Assembly: GCA_934096535.1 (NCBI GenBank)
Contig: CAKOMC010000010.1
Coordinates: forward strand, 1-40,620
Reading direction: 5' to 3'
From: an uncultured Bacilli bacterium
GTDB taxonomy: Bacteria; Bacillota_I; Bacilli_A; RF39; UBA660
DNA: 40,620 nucleotides
Shown here: in pieces, positions 15,937-24,504 of the stretch
Position numbering within the stretch: position 1 is the stretch's first letter
Layout of the letters: the number at the start of each line of letters is the position of its first letter
Program-made: the position numbers and the translations under genes
Notes under the pieces: model-generated
The model's input: only the letters and a program-made list of their open reading frames with translations
The model's database searches: none
What the model was told of the DNA's origin: nothing

Positions 15937-16010
15937 AATTATTATTTTAGTACTCATTTATTTTTAGAAGAACCTTTTAATATTCTTTTTAAGTATTAAA
16001 AATAATAATT
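15937..16010 (+). promoter_or_regulatory. Long leader hairpin before the phosphohexomutase gene
   Basis: Arms at 15937-15954 and 15992-16010 form a 17-18-bp stem with one bulge and one G-T pair around a loop of about 37 nt. The 3' arm ends 10 nt before the GTGAT ribosome-binding site, so the structure could influence translation start. There is no T tract, so it is not a terminator. Confidence 0.5.
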
Positions 16011-16028
16011 ACTAGAAATGTGATGAAA

Positions 16029-17405
16029 ATGAATAAAAAAATATTTCGTGAATACGATATCAGGGGTGTTTATCCAGTCGAAATAGATGAAAAAACGGCT
16101 TATATTATTGGTAAAAGCTATGGTTCTATCTTGCAAACTAAATATAATAAACATATTTGTACGGTAGGTTATGATAATCGTTTGTCTTCTCCCAGTCTTC
16201 ACAAATCTATGGTGCAAGGGCTTATTGACACTGGGCTTGATATTATCGACTTAGGTCTTGTAACTACTCCCATGTTATATTATGCCGCAATTAAATGTAA
16301 TACTTTAGGTATTATGATAACAGCATCGCATAATCCCAAAGACGATAACGGCTTTAAATTTAGTTTTGATAAATTTGGTAATGCTCGCGGTAAACAAATC
16401 TATGACTTCCGAGATTTTACTTTAAAAGATGAATTTTTAGCGGGTAAAGGTCATATTTATACTTTAGATATTTTGCCATATTATAAAAGCTTATTTAAAG
16501 ATAATATTTTTATGGGTGATAAAAAGCTAAAGATTGTAATAGATCCAGGAAACGGAACAACTGCTAATTTTGCTTATGACATATATCATCAATTTAGTAA
16601 TTTAGATATAACTATGATTAACGAAAAAAGTGATGGAACCTTCCCTAATCATCACCCTGATCCCGCCGTACCCGAAAACTTAAAACAATTACAGGCTAAA
16701 GTTTTGGAAATAGGAGCTGATATTGGGATTGCTTTTGATGGTGATGGCGACCGAGTTGGCTTTGTTGATAATATGGGGAATATAGTTCCAGCGGATAAAT
16801 TTTTATGTATTCTAATGCGTTACTATTTACCTAATTATCAAGACAAACGGGTTTTATATGATGTTAAATGTTCAAAAATTATTGGTGATACTGCTAAGAC
16901 GCTGGGTATTAAAGATATTATGTATCGCACAGGTGCTTCCTATACTAGAAGTGAAATTGTTAAAGAGCACATTCCTTTTGGCGGAGAATATTCTGGGCAT
17001 ATTATCTTTAATGACCGTTTTAAAGGTTTTGACTCAGGTATCTATGCAGGACTTCGAATGTTAGAAGTTTTATCAAATAGTAACAAGCCATTATCACATC
17101 AGTTAGACGATCTTACTAAGTACTATAATACTCCAGAAATAAAGGTTCCAACTCCTGATGAGATTAAATTTCAAGTAATCGATAAAGTCATTTCTTATGC
17201 TCAGAGTAAAAATTATAATTGTCTTACTATTGATGGCCTTCGGGTAAATAATCCAAACTCCTGGGCTTTAGTGCGCGCTAGTAACACGGGTCCTAATATT
17301 ACTTTAAGATTTGAGGCTACAACTAAAGAAGAACTGGAAAGTTTAAAAAAAGAATTTACTAATTTAGTAGAAGAATACAAAAAAGACTTAAGTAACCATT
17401 CTTAA
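16029..17405 (+). CDS. Phosphomannomutase/phosphoglucomutase
   Basis: A 458-residue alpha-D-phosphohexomutase that interconverts hexose 1- and 6-phosphates for cell-envelope sugar synthesis. Domain 1 begins with IFREYDIRG and carries the active-site phosphoserine in TASHNP (Ser about 100). Domain 2 has the metal loop DGDGDRVGFVD, domain 3 the sugar-specificity loop GGEYSGH, and domain 4 the phosphate loop RASNTGPNITLRFE. GEYSG is typical of the PMM/PGM (ManB/AlgC-like) group, but substrate preference cannot be decided from this alone. The start is placed at 16029 since GTGAT lies 4 nt before it; ATG 16023 and GTG 16020 are alternatives in frame. Confidence 0.93.
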   Translation: MNKKIFREYDIRGVYPVEIDEKTAYIIGKSYGSILQTKYNKHICTVGYDNRLSSPSLHKSMVQGLIDTGLDIIDLGLVTTPMLYYAAIKCNTLGIMITASHNPKDDNGFKFSFDKFGNARGKQIYDFRDFTLKDEFLAGKGHIYTLDILPYYKSLFKDNIFMGDKKLKIVIDPGNGTTANFAYDIYHQFSNLDITMINEKSDGTFPNHHPDPAVPENLKQLQAKVLEIGADIGIAFDGDGDRVGFVDNMGNIVPADKFLCILMRYYLPNYQDKRVLYDVKCSKIIGDTAKTLGIKDIMYRTGASYTRSEIVKEHIPFGGEYSGHIIFNDRFKGFDSGIYAGLRMLEVLSNSNKPLSHQLDDLTKYYNTPEIKVPTPDEIKFQVIDKVISYAQSKNYNCLTIDGLRVNNPNSWALVRASNTGPNITLRFEATTKEELESLKKEFTNLVEEYKKDLSNHS

Positions 17406-17413
17406 GTTTTTTA
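17386..17413 (+). terminator. Terminator of the phosphohexomutase gene
   Basis: ACTTAAG pairs with CTTAAGT around an 8-nt loop, followed by T7. The stop codon lies within the 3' arm. Confidence 0.7.
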
Positions 17414-17483
17414 TTTGGTATCTAATATTCTTATCTTTTTATCCTTTTTTTTCATTTTTTTATTTTCTTGTTTTTTTCTTTTC

Positions 17484-18407
17484 TTATCTTTTCCAAGAAT
17501 TATACTTAGCCTCTTCTTCTTTACTAATGGCTGTAAAGGCTTTTATCTTCTTACTAGGCTCATCACTGCTTAAAATAGAATATATCATTTTTTCGCGGTC
17601 AAAACAAACTAAGTGTTCGCTAAATTTTAAACCTTGAGGTGTTTCTTCTAAAACTATGTAAGATGCTGTATAAACAGGATCTTTTTTATAAGCCATTCCT
17701 ACTGCTCTTATTGAATAAAATTCGGTGCTAGGACTTTTCTCATAAATCTTCCAATGCACATGGCCTTGAATTACCGCGTCGAAAAAATCTACTTTTTTTC
17801 CAGCAAATAAAGGTTCTTTAAGAGCTGATATATAGCCTCTCATTATTGGACTATCAGCCCCATATATTTTGGCAAGATGTTGCATTCGATAACGAATATC
17901 TTTTAATTGTTCTTCACTGTTAGTATATAAAAATTGTTTATAAGCCTCCTTGCCATTTTCCAAGCTCTTCTGATAAGACCAAGTACTGTTGCTGTTATAA
18001 TCAAACCGCACATCATTAGCAAAATGACATAAAGCTACTCTCTTTTTGGCAATCAAAAGTTCAATAAAATGGGGATATAGAGAGATTATTCCTTTTTGAT
18101 GTTCATTGATTTTCGAGGCGGTCCACAACTCGCTTTGTTCTCTTACTTTTCCGATATAATCAAAAGGAGCGGTTCCTAAGGTTAAATAATCCTCAGAATT
18201 TCCAGCCAAAGACTTAACATTATATTCTTCTAATAAATCAATAACTTCACTTGGATTAGGTCCAAAACCAATATTATCTCCTAAAGAGTATATTTCAGTA
18301 ATCCCCTTTGATTGCATATCTTCTAAAGCTGCCTTGGTTGGTTCTAACAAACCGTGAGCATCTGTAATTATACCTATTTTTCTTCCATTTAATTGATTAT
18401 CATTCAT
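17484..18407 (-). CDS. Calcineurin-like metallophosphoesterase
   Basis: A 307-residue cytoplasmic protein; GGAG lies 6 nt before the chosen ATG (18405-18407), while an ATG 12 nt upstream lacks such a site. The dimetal phosphoesterase motifs occur in order: DAHG (about 17), SLGDNIGFGPNP (about 42-53), GNSED (about 72), a central CHFANDVR (about 130) and GHVHW (about 216). This is the set seen in YfcE-like and related MPE proteins acting on phosphodiesters or phosphoproteins. An inserted helical region lies between the fourth and fifth motifs (about 150-200). Substrate unknown. It stands alone on the minus strand. Confidence 0.88.
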   Translation of the reverse strand: MNDNQLNGRKIGIITDAHGLLEPTKAALEDMQSKGITEIYSLGDNIGFGPNPSEVIDLLEEYNVKSLAGNSEDYLTLGTAPFDYIGKVREQSELWTASKINEHQKGIISLYPHFIELLIAKKRVALCHFANDVRFDYNSNSTWSYQKSLENGKEAYKQFLYTNSEEQLKDIRYRMQHLAKIYGADSPIMRGYISALKEPLFAGKKVDFFDAVIQGHVHWKIYEKSPSTEFYSIRAVGMAYKKDPVYTASYIVLEETPQGLKFSEHLVCFDREKMIYSILSSDEPSKKIKAFTAISKEEEAKYNSWKR

Positions 18408-18573
18408 TTTATACTCCATTATATCTCATTATCTTTTTTATTTTTTTAACTTTTTATATTTTTAATTGCATTCAATATTTTTTTCCCTTAATTTTAAATC
18501 TTTTAAACCAACGAAAATTTTTTTCATCAATCTATTTATTTAAAGGCTCGTAATATCAAAATATACTATATAC
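18408..18573. other. Low-complexity intergenic DNA
   Basis: An AT-rich stretch with T runs on the plus strand. I see no RNA fold or promoter worth calling. A 21-codon frame on the minus strand lacks a ribosome-binding site. Confidence 0.4.
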
Positions 18574-19299
18574 CTACTTTCTTCTTCTATTTAACTTTTT
18601 AATACTAGCAACTCCTGCCACATAAATATCATCGGTATTACATTCATAAACCTGATAATCTCTATTTAAGGTTCGTTTAAATCTAGAAAACATCTCCATT
18701 TTTTCTTCATAAGTTTTATCATCAAGATGTCCAAATACGCCAACCGCAATTGAAAAATCAGTTTCATTATGAATATCGGTAAATTTATTTAGCATTTCTT
18801 CAGTATAAGGATTATATGTCATAAAATATCCATAATCATCACTATTTAATAATTTTACCACTCTTTTTGTCTGCAAACTAACCTTGCCATTATTTACTAA
18901 AATACTACCTGTAATAGCGGGGTTTACCTTTTCCTTTTCAATATTAGCATAAGGACTGATAAGGGCCTTTTTTAAATATGCGCTACTATCTAAAAAACCT
19001 TTATCAAGTAGACAAACATTATCTTTATCAGTAATTTCTAACTGGACTAAAACTGTATCAAATATTTTTGAAATTTTTTGCATGGCATCTATATATTTAA
19101 AATAAGCAATTAAGACATCCGCTTCATCTTTAAAAGTGGCGTTTTTGGCATCCCCCAATCTATCTCTTACAAATTGATTAAAAAGATAATCAAAGTATTG
19201 TTGAGCTATGATATCCTTTTGAATTTCTTTACCGTTTGCTAATTTTTCTTTCTTTTCTTGAACATTATCTTTATGTTTAGCTTCTTCTATTTCTTTCAT
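18574..19299 (-). CDS. Hypothetical protein, possibly nucleic-acid associated
   Basis: A 241-residue soluble protein with a very charged, Lys/Glu-rich helical N-terminus (about 1-30) and a basic tail (KKLNRRRK). The middle is mixed alpha/beta, with a segment resembling a small beta-sheet domain at about 145-230 (GYFMTYNPYTEEM, FSIAVGVFGHLDD, DDIYVAGVASI). AAAGGG lies 8 nt before the ATG. It lies 52 nt downstream of priA on the same strand and could be co-transcribed with it. I recognise no family. The basic tail and the priA neighbourhood hint at nucleic-acid or ribosome contact, but this is weak. Confidence 0.6.
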   Translation of the reverse strand: MKEIEEAKHKDNVQEKKEKLANGKEIQKDIIAQQYFDYLFNQFVRDRLGDAKNATFKDEADVLIAYFKYIDAMQKISKIFDTVLVQLEITDKDNVCLLDKGFLDSSAYLKKALISPYANIEKEKVNPAITGSILVNNGKVSLQTKRVVKLLNSDDYGYFMTYNPYTEEMLNKFTDIHNETDFSIAVGVFGHLDDKTYEEKMEMFSRFKRTLNRDYQVYECNTDDIYVAGVASIKKLNRRRK

Positions 19300-19351
19300 C
19301 TTTGTTGCCCTTTCCTACGCATTTTATATGTTCAAATTATATCGCAATCTC

Positions 19352-21529
19352 TTATATTTTCAAAGGATTAATATCAATATCTAAATTAACTTTGCTGTTA
19401 CTAGCATACATTTCATCTAAATATTTTAAAACACTAAATAAATTTTTATCAAATTTATACTTAATAATAATTTGATAACGATATAAATTACTAATTTTGC
19501 CCACATTTGCCATATTAGGACCGTAAACTTTTGTTTCCTTACTAACATTTTTATTAATATAGTGAAAAATATTATTACTTTCTTTAATAACCATTTCAAG
19601 ATCTTTACCGGTAATTAAAATATTAATCAAAAAACAATAAGGCGGATACATAGTATTTTTACGAAAATTCATTTCGTATTTATAAAATCCTTTATAATCA
19701 TTCATTTTTACAAAATTAATATAAGGGTTATCAGGATTATAGGTCTGAATTATAACCTCACCATTACTGGTTTTTCTTCCAGCGCGGCCAGCTACTTGGC
19801 TTAGTAATTCAAAGGTAACCTCACCACTTCTAAAATCAGGAATATTTAAACTCGTATCTGCATTAATAATGCCAACTAAAGTAACTTTAGGAAAGTCTAA
19901 ACCCTTACTAATCATTTGGGTTCCCACCATGATATCATATTTTCCAACAGCAAAATCATTAATCAAAGTCGCATAAGAGCCTTTTTTAGAAGTCGTATCC
20001 ACATCCATCCGGCTAATTCTAACCTCCGGAAACATCTTTTTTATTTCTAATTCTAGCCTTTCTGTCCCCAGACCCATAAAATTTAAAGACATGCCTCTAC
20101 AGTTGGGACATACCTCACTTTTTATCTTGGTATATCCACAATAATGGCATCTTAAGCTATTACTGCTTTTATGAAAAGTTAAAGTTATATCACAGTGGGG
20201 ACATTTATAGACAAACCCGCAAGCCGAACAAGTAACCGTTGTTGAATAACCCCTTCGATTTAAAAGAAGCATTATCTGTTCATGATGCTCTAATCTTTCT
20301 TTTATTTTGGTCTCTAACAGTCTGCTAATTATCAGATGATGACTTTTTATTTCCTCTTTCATATCAACTAAACTAATACTTGGTAAAACTGCCGTGCCAA
20401 TTCGTTTTGTAAGCTTAAGTAATTTATAATTACTACTTACGGCTTGCCGCATATCTTCAATAAGGGGCGTTGCACTTCCTAAAATCACAGGACAATTATT
20501 GTATTTGCCGCGCCATTTAGCCATATCTATAGCATTATACTTAGGGGTACTTTCCTGCTTATAAGTGCTACTGTGTTCTTCGTCTAAAATAATCAAGCCA
20601 ATATTTTTTAAAGGTGTAAATATTGCACTTCTAGTCCCAACAACAATACTGACCTCACCATTATAAATTTTTTGATATTCATCATACTTTTCCCCATTAG
20701 AAAGACCGCTGTGAAAAATAGCTACTTTAGAGCCAAATCGTTTATAAATTCTTTCAATCATCTGGGTTGTTAAAGATATCTCTGGTACTAAGAGTAAAGA
20801 AGATTTTTTTAAATTGCTAACCTTTTCAATTAGATTCATATAGACTTCAGTTTTTCCAGAACCTGTTATACCATAAAGGAGATAAGTCTGATAATTGTTA
20901 ACATCAACCATTTCTACCGCCGTAGCTTGTTCTTCCGACATCTTTGGTTTTTCTTCCAAAGACTCACTATCATAATTAAGACGATATACTTGTTTTTTTA
21001 CTTCTTTAACTAGTCCCTTACTTATTAAAGTTTTAACACTACCCACATTATCTTTACTTTTAATAACATCCTTACCCTCTAATAAAGATGTTAAAATTTC
21101 TATTTGTTTAGGATACTTAGCTTGATTTAAATAAGCTTCTACTTCTAAGGGACTTTTAGTTAACTCTAAATAAGTCTTATACTTACTATAATCATGATTC
21201 TTTTCAATCTTTAAACTACTAGGTAACATGGTATTAAAAGCACTTATTAAACTACATAAAGTTACTTGTTTTAAATATTTTCCTAACTGTAATAACTCTT
21301 TACTTAAGACAAAGTTTTCTAAAACTATACTATCTATTTCTTTTAAAGGATAATTACTAGTAAAGTCATTATATATTTTTAAGACAAAACCATTTATTAA
21401 TTTTTTATTAAAAGGTATACGAACTTGCATACCTACTTTAACTTTTATCTGTAAATTAGAAGGTATTAAGTAAGTAAAGGTTTTATCAATAGTTTTATTA
21501 TTATATTCGATTAATATTTCGGCGTACAT
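19352..21529 (-). CDS. priA: Primosomal protein N' (replication restart helicase PriA)
   Basis: A 725-residue superfamily II 3'-5' DNA helicase that recognises stalled forks and reloads the replicative helicase. In order: an N-terminal DNA-binding domain starting MYAEILIEYNNKTIDKTFTY, Walker A GITGSGKTEVY (about 220-230), Walker B DEEH, helicase motif GSATP, and a PriA-type zinc-binding insertion with paired Cys (CSACG, CPHC, CHYCG, CPNCRG). Motifs V-VI follow (GTQMISKGLDF, SQVAGRAGR), then the C-terminal domain. Length is typical of Gram-positive PriA. ATG with AAAGGA 8 nt upstream. A 36-bp dispersed repeat lies 40 nt upstream. Confidence 0.97.
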   Translation of the reverse strand: MYAEILIEYNNKTIDKTFTYLIPSNLQIKVKVGMQVRIPFNKKLINGFVLKIYNDFTSNYPLKEIDSIVLENFVLSKELLQLGKYLKQVTLCSLISAFNTMLPSSLKIEKNHDYSKYKTYLELTKSPLEVEAYLNQAKYPKQIEILTSLLEGKDVIKSKDNVGSVKTLISKGLVKEVKKQVYRLNYDSESLEEKPKMSEEQATAVEMVDVNNYQTYLLYGITGSGKTEVYMNLIEKVSNLKKSSLLLVPEISLTTQMIERIYKRFGSKVAIFHSGLSNGEKYDEYQKIYNGEVSIVVGTRSAIFTPLKNIGLIILDEEHSSTYKQESTPKYNAIDMAKWRGKYNNCPVILGSATPLIEDMRQAVSSNYKLLKLTKRIGTAVLPSISLVDMKEEIKSHHLIISRLLETKIKERLEHHEQIMLLLNRRGYSTTVTCSACGFVYKCPHCDITLTFHKSSNSLRCHYCGYTKIKSEVCPNCRGMSLNFMGLGTERLELEIKKMFPEVRISRMDVDTTSKKGSYATLINDFAVGKYDIMVGTQMISKGLDFPKVTLVGIINADTSLNIPDFRSGEVTFELLSQVAGRAGRKTSNGEVIIQTYNPDNPYINFVKMNDYKGFYKYEMNFRKNTMYPPYCFLINILITGKDLEMVIKESNNIFHYINKNVSKETKVYGPNMANVGKISNLYRYQIIIKYKFDKNLFSVLKYLDEMYASNSKVNLDIDINPLKI

Positions 21530-21569
21530 ATTTTTCCTTTCTTGACTTAATATCTATTTCTATATTATT

Positions 21570-21605
21570 TATGATTACTTCCCACCCGCCACTTTCTAAA
21601 AAGTG
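21570..21605 (-). repeat. 36-bp dispersed repeat, copy 2
   Basis: Inverted relative to 491-526, with 34 of 36 identical positions; the changes are T for C at position 5 (in the hairpin stem) and G for A at position 19. On the minus strand the hairpin CACTTT, TTAG, AAAGTG is now perfect. It runs in the same direction as priA, in its leader. Confidence 0.75.
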
Positions 21606-21719
21606 TTTCTTAAGGAATAGTAAATAGTTTTATATATTAACCAATTGTAATCTTAAATATATTATTATATAAATTTAAATTTAAATGAATTAACATAAAC
21701 ACATTTTAATTTCGGCGTA

Positions 21720-22730
21720 TTATTTTAAACTTTCTATTTCTTTAATTGATAAGCCAGTTAATTTAGATATTGTTTTTGCATCTAAACCAATATTTATAGC
21801 ATTTTTAGTTAAATCTATGGTTGCAGCCTTCGAACCTTGAATAATTCCTTTTTCCATTCCTTCTTCTATTCCTTTTTCTATTCCTTGTTTGATTCCTTGT
21901 TTAATTCCTTTTTCAAGACCGCGCTCCTCGGCTTCTTCCCTAGCTTCGGCAAGTTCCGTATTACGAATTAACTCTTTATAGTTATCTTCTTCACCATTTT
22001 CAAACAGTCTAATGTATTCATCATCACTTGATAATTCTTTGGCTCTTGCTACAATTTTTTTAGTTTCTTCTTTACTCATAATTTCATTTAACTCTCTTTC
22101 TAATACTTTAATATCGCATGTAGTTAAAATCCTACATATTCTTGCCATTTTCTCTTCCTGTTCATTAAAATAAGTATACCGCTTATTTAAAGCTTTATCT
22201 ATATTAACATTAATAATTTTAATGCTATCTTCAATAATTTTACCAAAATCAGTTTGAAATATTCCAATTTCAACTAATCGTTCAGATTTATGATGATAGG
22301 AATTAAAATTTATTACAATGGTGTCAAATATTTTTTTATATGCTCCATTCTTTATTTTCAAACCGCCACTTGCAATTTTATAAGCATAAAAGGCATTTCT
22401 CATGACCATAATATGTGATGAATTCATTTCTAAAATACATTTAGTTTCTTTTTTTCCATTAAGATAAGAAAGTAGTAAATCACTTTTACTATTGGTATCA
22501 ATTATTGAATGCTGTGGTAAATCTTTGGGCAGTAATTTAACTTTGTCTTTAAAATTTTGCTTAGCTGCATCTTCTATAGTGGAAACTATATACTCTATTA
22601 AAGGCATAGTATCGCTGGAAATGAACATCTGGTTAAACATAACATCCCAAGCAACTGGAAAACTAAAGCCGGTAATGTTATGTTCCTTATTGTAATGCCA
22701 CATCTTTATGATTTTCTGTTTTTCTAGCAT
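21720..22730 (-). CDS. Rpn-type PD-(D/E)XK nuclease/transposase-family protein
   Basis: A 336-residue protein of the Rpn / PD-(D/E)XK-family-transposase group, recombination-promoting DNA nucleases unrelated to insertion-sequence transposition. The nuclease core lies at about 20-170, with SDLLLSYLNGKKE and CILEMNSSH forming the D...E-M-N version of the usual E-M-Q active site. After a helical middle come Gly-rich coiled repeats of the GIKQGIEKGIEEG type (about 270-298), and then the family C-terminus ending with GLSIKEIESLK. GGAGGGAG lies 7 nt before the ATG. Such genes are often multicopy and accessory. An overlapping 25-codon frame with a perfect ribosome-binding site lies just upstream (22687-22764). 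Confidence 0.85.
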   Translation of the reverse strand: MLEKQKIIKMWHYNKEHNITGFSFPVAWDVMFNQMFISSDTMPLIEYIVSTIEDAAKQNFKDKVKLLPKDLPQHSIIDTNSKSDLLLSYLNGKKETKCILEMNSSHIMVMRNAFYAYKIASGGLKIKNGAYKKIFDTIVINFNSYHHKSERLVEIGIFQTDFGKIIEDSIKIINVNIDKALNKRYTYFNEQEEKMARICRILTTCDIKVLERELNEIMSKEETKKIVARAKELSSDDEYIRLFENGEEDNYKELIRNTELAEAREEAEERGLEKGIKQGIKQGIEKGIEEGMEKGIIQGSKAATIDLTKNAINIGLDAKTISKLTGLSIKEIESLK

Positions 22731-22764
22731 GTCTAAACTCCCTCCTGTTGTAAATAATTATCAT
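22687..22764 (-). CDS. Possible 25-residue upstream leader ORF
   Basis: On the minus strand AAAGGAGGTGA, the best ribosome-binding site in the window, precedes an ATG at 22762-22764 by 6 nt. The frame runs 25 codons (MIIIYNRREF...DVALQ) to TAA and overlaps the first 44 nt of the nuclease gene in another frame. It could couple or limit translation of the nuclease, or be chance. Composition gives no support either way. Confidence 0.35.
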   Translation of the reverse strand: MIIIYNRREFRHARKTENHKDVALQ

Positions 22765-22847
22765 ATCTTGTCACCTCCTTTTTAGAAGGTTATTATTTAC
22801 CTTCCTAATTATATATATTGGTAAGGGAAGCCCAATTTCCTTCAAAA

Positions 22848-22875
22848 ATTTTAAAAAAGCACTAAAAAATGCCAA
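22848..22875 (-). promoter_or_regulatory. Candidate promoter of the Rpn-type gene
   Basis: On the minus strand TTGGCA (22870-22875) and TAAAAT (22848-22853) with a 16-nt spacer. A pair of TGTCAA repeats with an 11-nt period lies about 15-30 nt upstream. Confidence 0.4.
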
Positions 22876-22925
22876 ACTTTTTCTAAATTTGACATTTAGT
22901 TGACACAGAAAATTTACTCGAAATA

Positions 22926-22944
22926 AAAAGATGTGATTTTACAC
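22926..22944 (-). terminator. Weak terminator of the glycine-rich surface gene
   Basis: On the minus strand GGTGTG pairs with CACATC (one G-T) around TAAAAT, followed by a T-rich tail. Confidence 0.45.
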
Positions 22945-22960
22945 ACCAATTTAATAAGAC

Positions 22961-24382
22961 CTATTCATCTATACTTACTAGAGTTATTCTAGCGTAACCA
23001 TTACCTTTTTTAGAACAATAACTGGTTGGTGTTTCCTCACTACAAGTAGTTGATATGGTCTTGGTACTTTCTTCGTTAGATTCTTCACAGTTATAGCAGT
23101 ACATAACTTTGTTAGTTAAAAGTGTATTTCCTATGTAGCCAGAACCACCACCGCCACCAGCATTGTCATGTGAACCACCACCACCATAATATCCAGAGCC
23201 GCCACCGGCTCCACCGACATTTGTTGCATTTCCAGTACCACCTAAACCAAAACCGGCTGATGTTGCTTCTTCATAACTAGTACCGCCAAATATTTGGCTT
23301 CCTCCACCACCAACAATATGGCATATATCAAAACCAGGACATGCCATTGTACCTGAACTTCCTTTATATCCACCACCAGCACCGCCATAACCGTATTGTG
23401 CCTTAGCTTCACTATAACCTGGCCAATAATTGGCTCCACCACCGCCACCAGAAACTATTAATATATGTTTTTTTATGTTTTCTAGTGAAGATAATACTCC
23501 AGACATACCAGCAATATGCGTAGCACCTCCTCCAGAACCTTGTCTAGAAATTTCTGGATTACCCCAGTTTTTATTAGAACTACCACCACCATTATAACCA
23601 CCAGAGATACCTTCACCACTTACTTGTCCAGCACCACCAATATTAATATAAGCAACATCATTTTCAGTTAGACTTATAGCTCCAGAAGAATATCCACCAT
23701 AACCACCATAGTAATCGTATGTGCTACCACCTTGTGCTCCCCAAGTTTCTAATTTATAAGTTCCTGAAACAGGCACTGTAAAATTTTGTTCTCCCCCAGT
23801 ATAATCAAAATTAAATACAGTATCACCAGTATAATTTATTGGTTTACCTACTACTACTATTTTTGATTTAAATGATTTAATTCCATTATTTAAATCTTCT
23901 AAAGTAGTATCATAATCTATCCATAATCTTAAAGAATAATCCTTACTTTCTTTAGATTTTAAGATACCTGTAGTTAACTTTCTACTTTCTATACTACTAG
24001 CATTTACCTTATCGGTATTATCATAACTACTAAGTAAATTTATATTACCTTCAAACATAACATCAATAAAATTACTAGATAAGGTACTACTATTTAATAC
24101 TTCTAAATTAATATTATACTGAGCGGTTATATCGCAAGTATTAGTAATGGTAAAAGTATAAGGAGTTAAACTTTCACCTTTATCATTACTTATCGGATAA
24201 GCATTTTCTAAAGATATATCATTTTCTTGATTACTTATAGATAAATCAAAACATTTAGTTTCAGCTATATTAGTAGTATCTTGACTAATACTTATATTCC
24301 ATAATGAATAAGATACACCTATCCCAACTAACATTGTAGTTAAAACTAAAACACTTAAAAATATTACATTTCTTTTAACCAT
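22961..24382 (-). CDS. Surface protein: TasA/SipW-like N-terminus plus glycine-rich domain
   Basis: A 473-residue exported protein. The N-terminal signal/anchor (about 5-25) is followed by the SYSLWNIS motif common in TasA/camelysin-type exported proteins. A beta-rich module of about 30-190 closely matches the first 190 residues of the protein at 30688-32613. From about 190 a glycine-rich domain begins with FDYTGGEQNFTVPVSGTYKLETWGAQGG and contains many GGGG and GGYGG runs. The last 45 residues (YCYNCEESNEES, a Cys-rich stretch, then GYARITLVSI) are nearly identical to the end of 25025-26176. It is thus a hybrid of the other two proteins. Divergent from a double-HTH regulator, with a candidate operator between. 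Probably a cell-surface or matrix protein. Confidence 0.8.
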   Translation of the reverse strand: MVKRNVIFLSVLVLTTMLVGIGVSYSLWNISISQDTTNIAETKCFDLSISNQENDISLENAYPISNDKGESLTPYTFTITNTCDITAQYNINLEVLNSSTLSSNFIDVMFEGNINLLSSYDNTDKVNASSIESRKLTTGILKSKESKDYSLRLWIDYDTTLEDLNNGIKSFKSKIVVVGKPINYTGDTVFNFDYTGGEQNFTVPVSGTYKLETWGAQGGSTYDYYGGYGGYSSGAISLTENDVAYINIGGAGQVSGEGISGGYNGGGSSNKNWGNPEISRQGSGGGATHIAGMSGVLSSLENIKKHILIVSGGGGGANYWPGYSEAKAQYGYGGAGGGYKGSSGTMACPGFDICHIVGGGGSQIFGGTSYEEATSAGFGLGGTGNATNVGGAGGGSGYYGGGGSHDNAGGGGGSGYIGNTLLTNKVMYCYNCEESNEESTKTISTTCSEETPTSYCSKKGNGYARITLVSIDE

Positions 24383-24421
24383 TATTTCAACTTCCTTACT
24401 ATTTTCTTACTTTATAAATTA

Positions 24422-24430
24422 ATTATAGCA
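24422..24430 (-). promoter_or_regulatory. Extended -10 promoter of the glycine-rich surface gene
   Basis: On the minus strand TGCTATAAT is a perfect extended -10 box; the -35 region at 17 nt is poor, as is common for such promoters. Confidence 0.6.
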
Positions 24431-24437
24431 CATTTTG

Positions 24438-24454
24438 TTCGTATTTTATTCGAT
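24438..24454. promoter_or_regulatory. Candidate operator between divergent promoters
   Basis: A 17-bp imperfect inverted repeat with TCG and CGA half-sites around an AT core. It overlaps the -35 region of the minus-strand surface gene and the -35 box of the double-HTH gene, which is the expected position for an autoregulated repressor site. Confidence 0.35.
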
Positions 24455-24477
24455 ATTTTTATAAAAGACACTATAAA
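24449..24477 (+). promoter_or_regulatory. Candidate promoter of the double-HTH gene
   Basis: TTCGAT (24449-24454) and TATAAA (24472-24477) with a 17-nt spacer; the -35 box is weak. Confidence 0.4.
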
Positions 24478-24504
24478 TGTGAAAATCATATTAGGTGATT
24501 TATC

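Noticed and set aside
18450..18540. 21-codon minus-strand frame starting MKKIFVGLKD
   Set aside because: There is no ribosome-binding site, and the region is low-complexity AT DNA.
18574..21529. priA and the downstream gene as a def-fmt type translation operon
   Set aside because: The downstream product resembles neither peptide deformylase nor formyltransferase.
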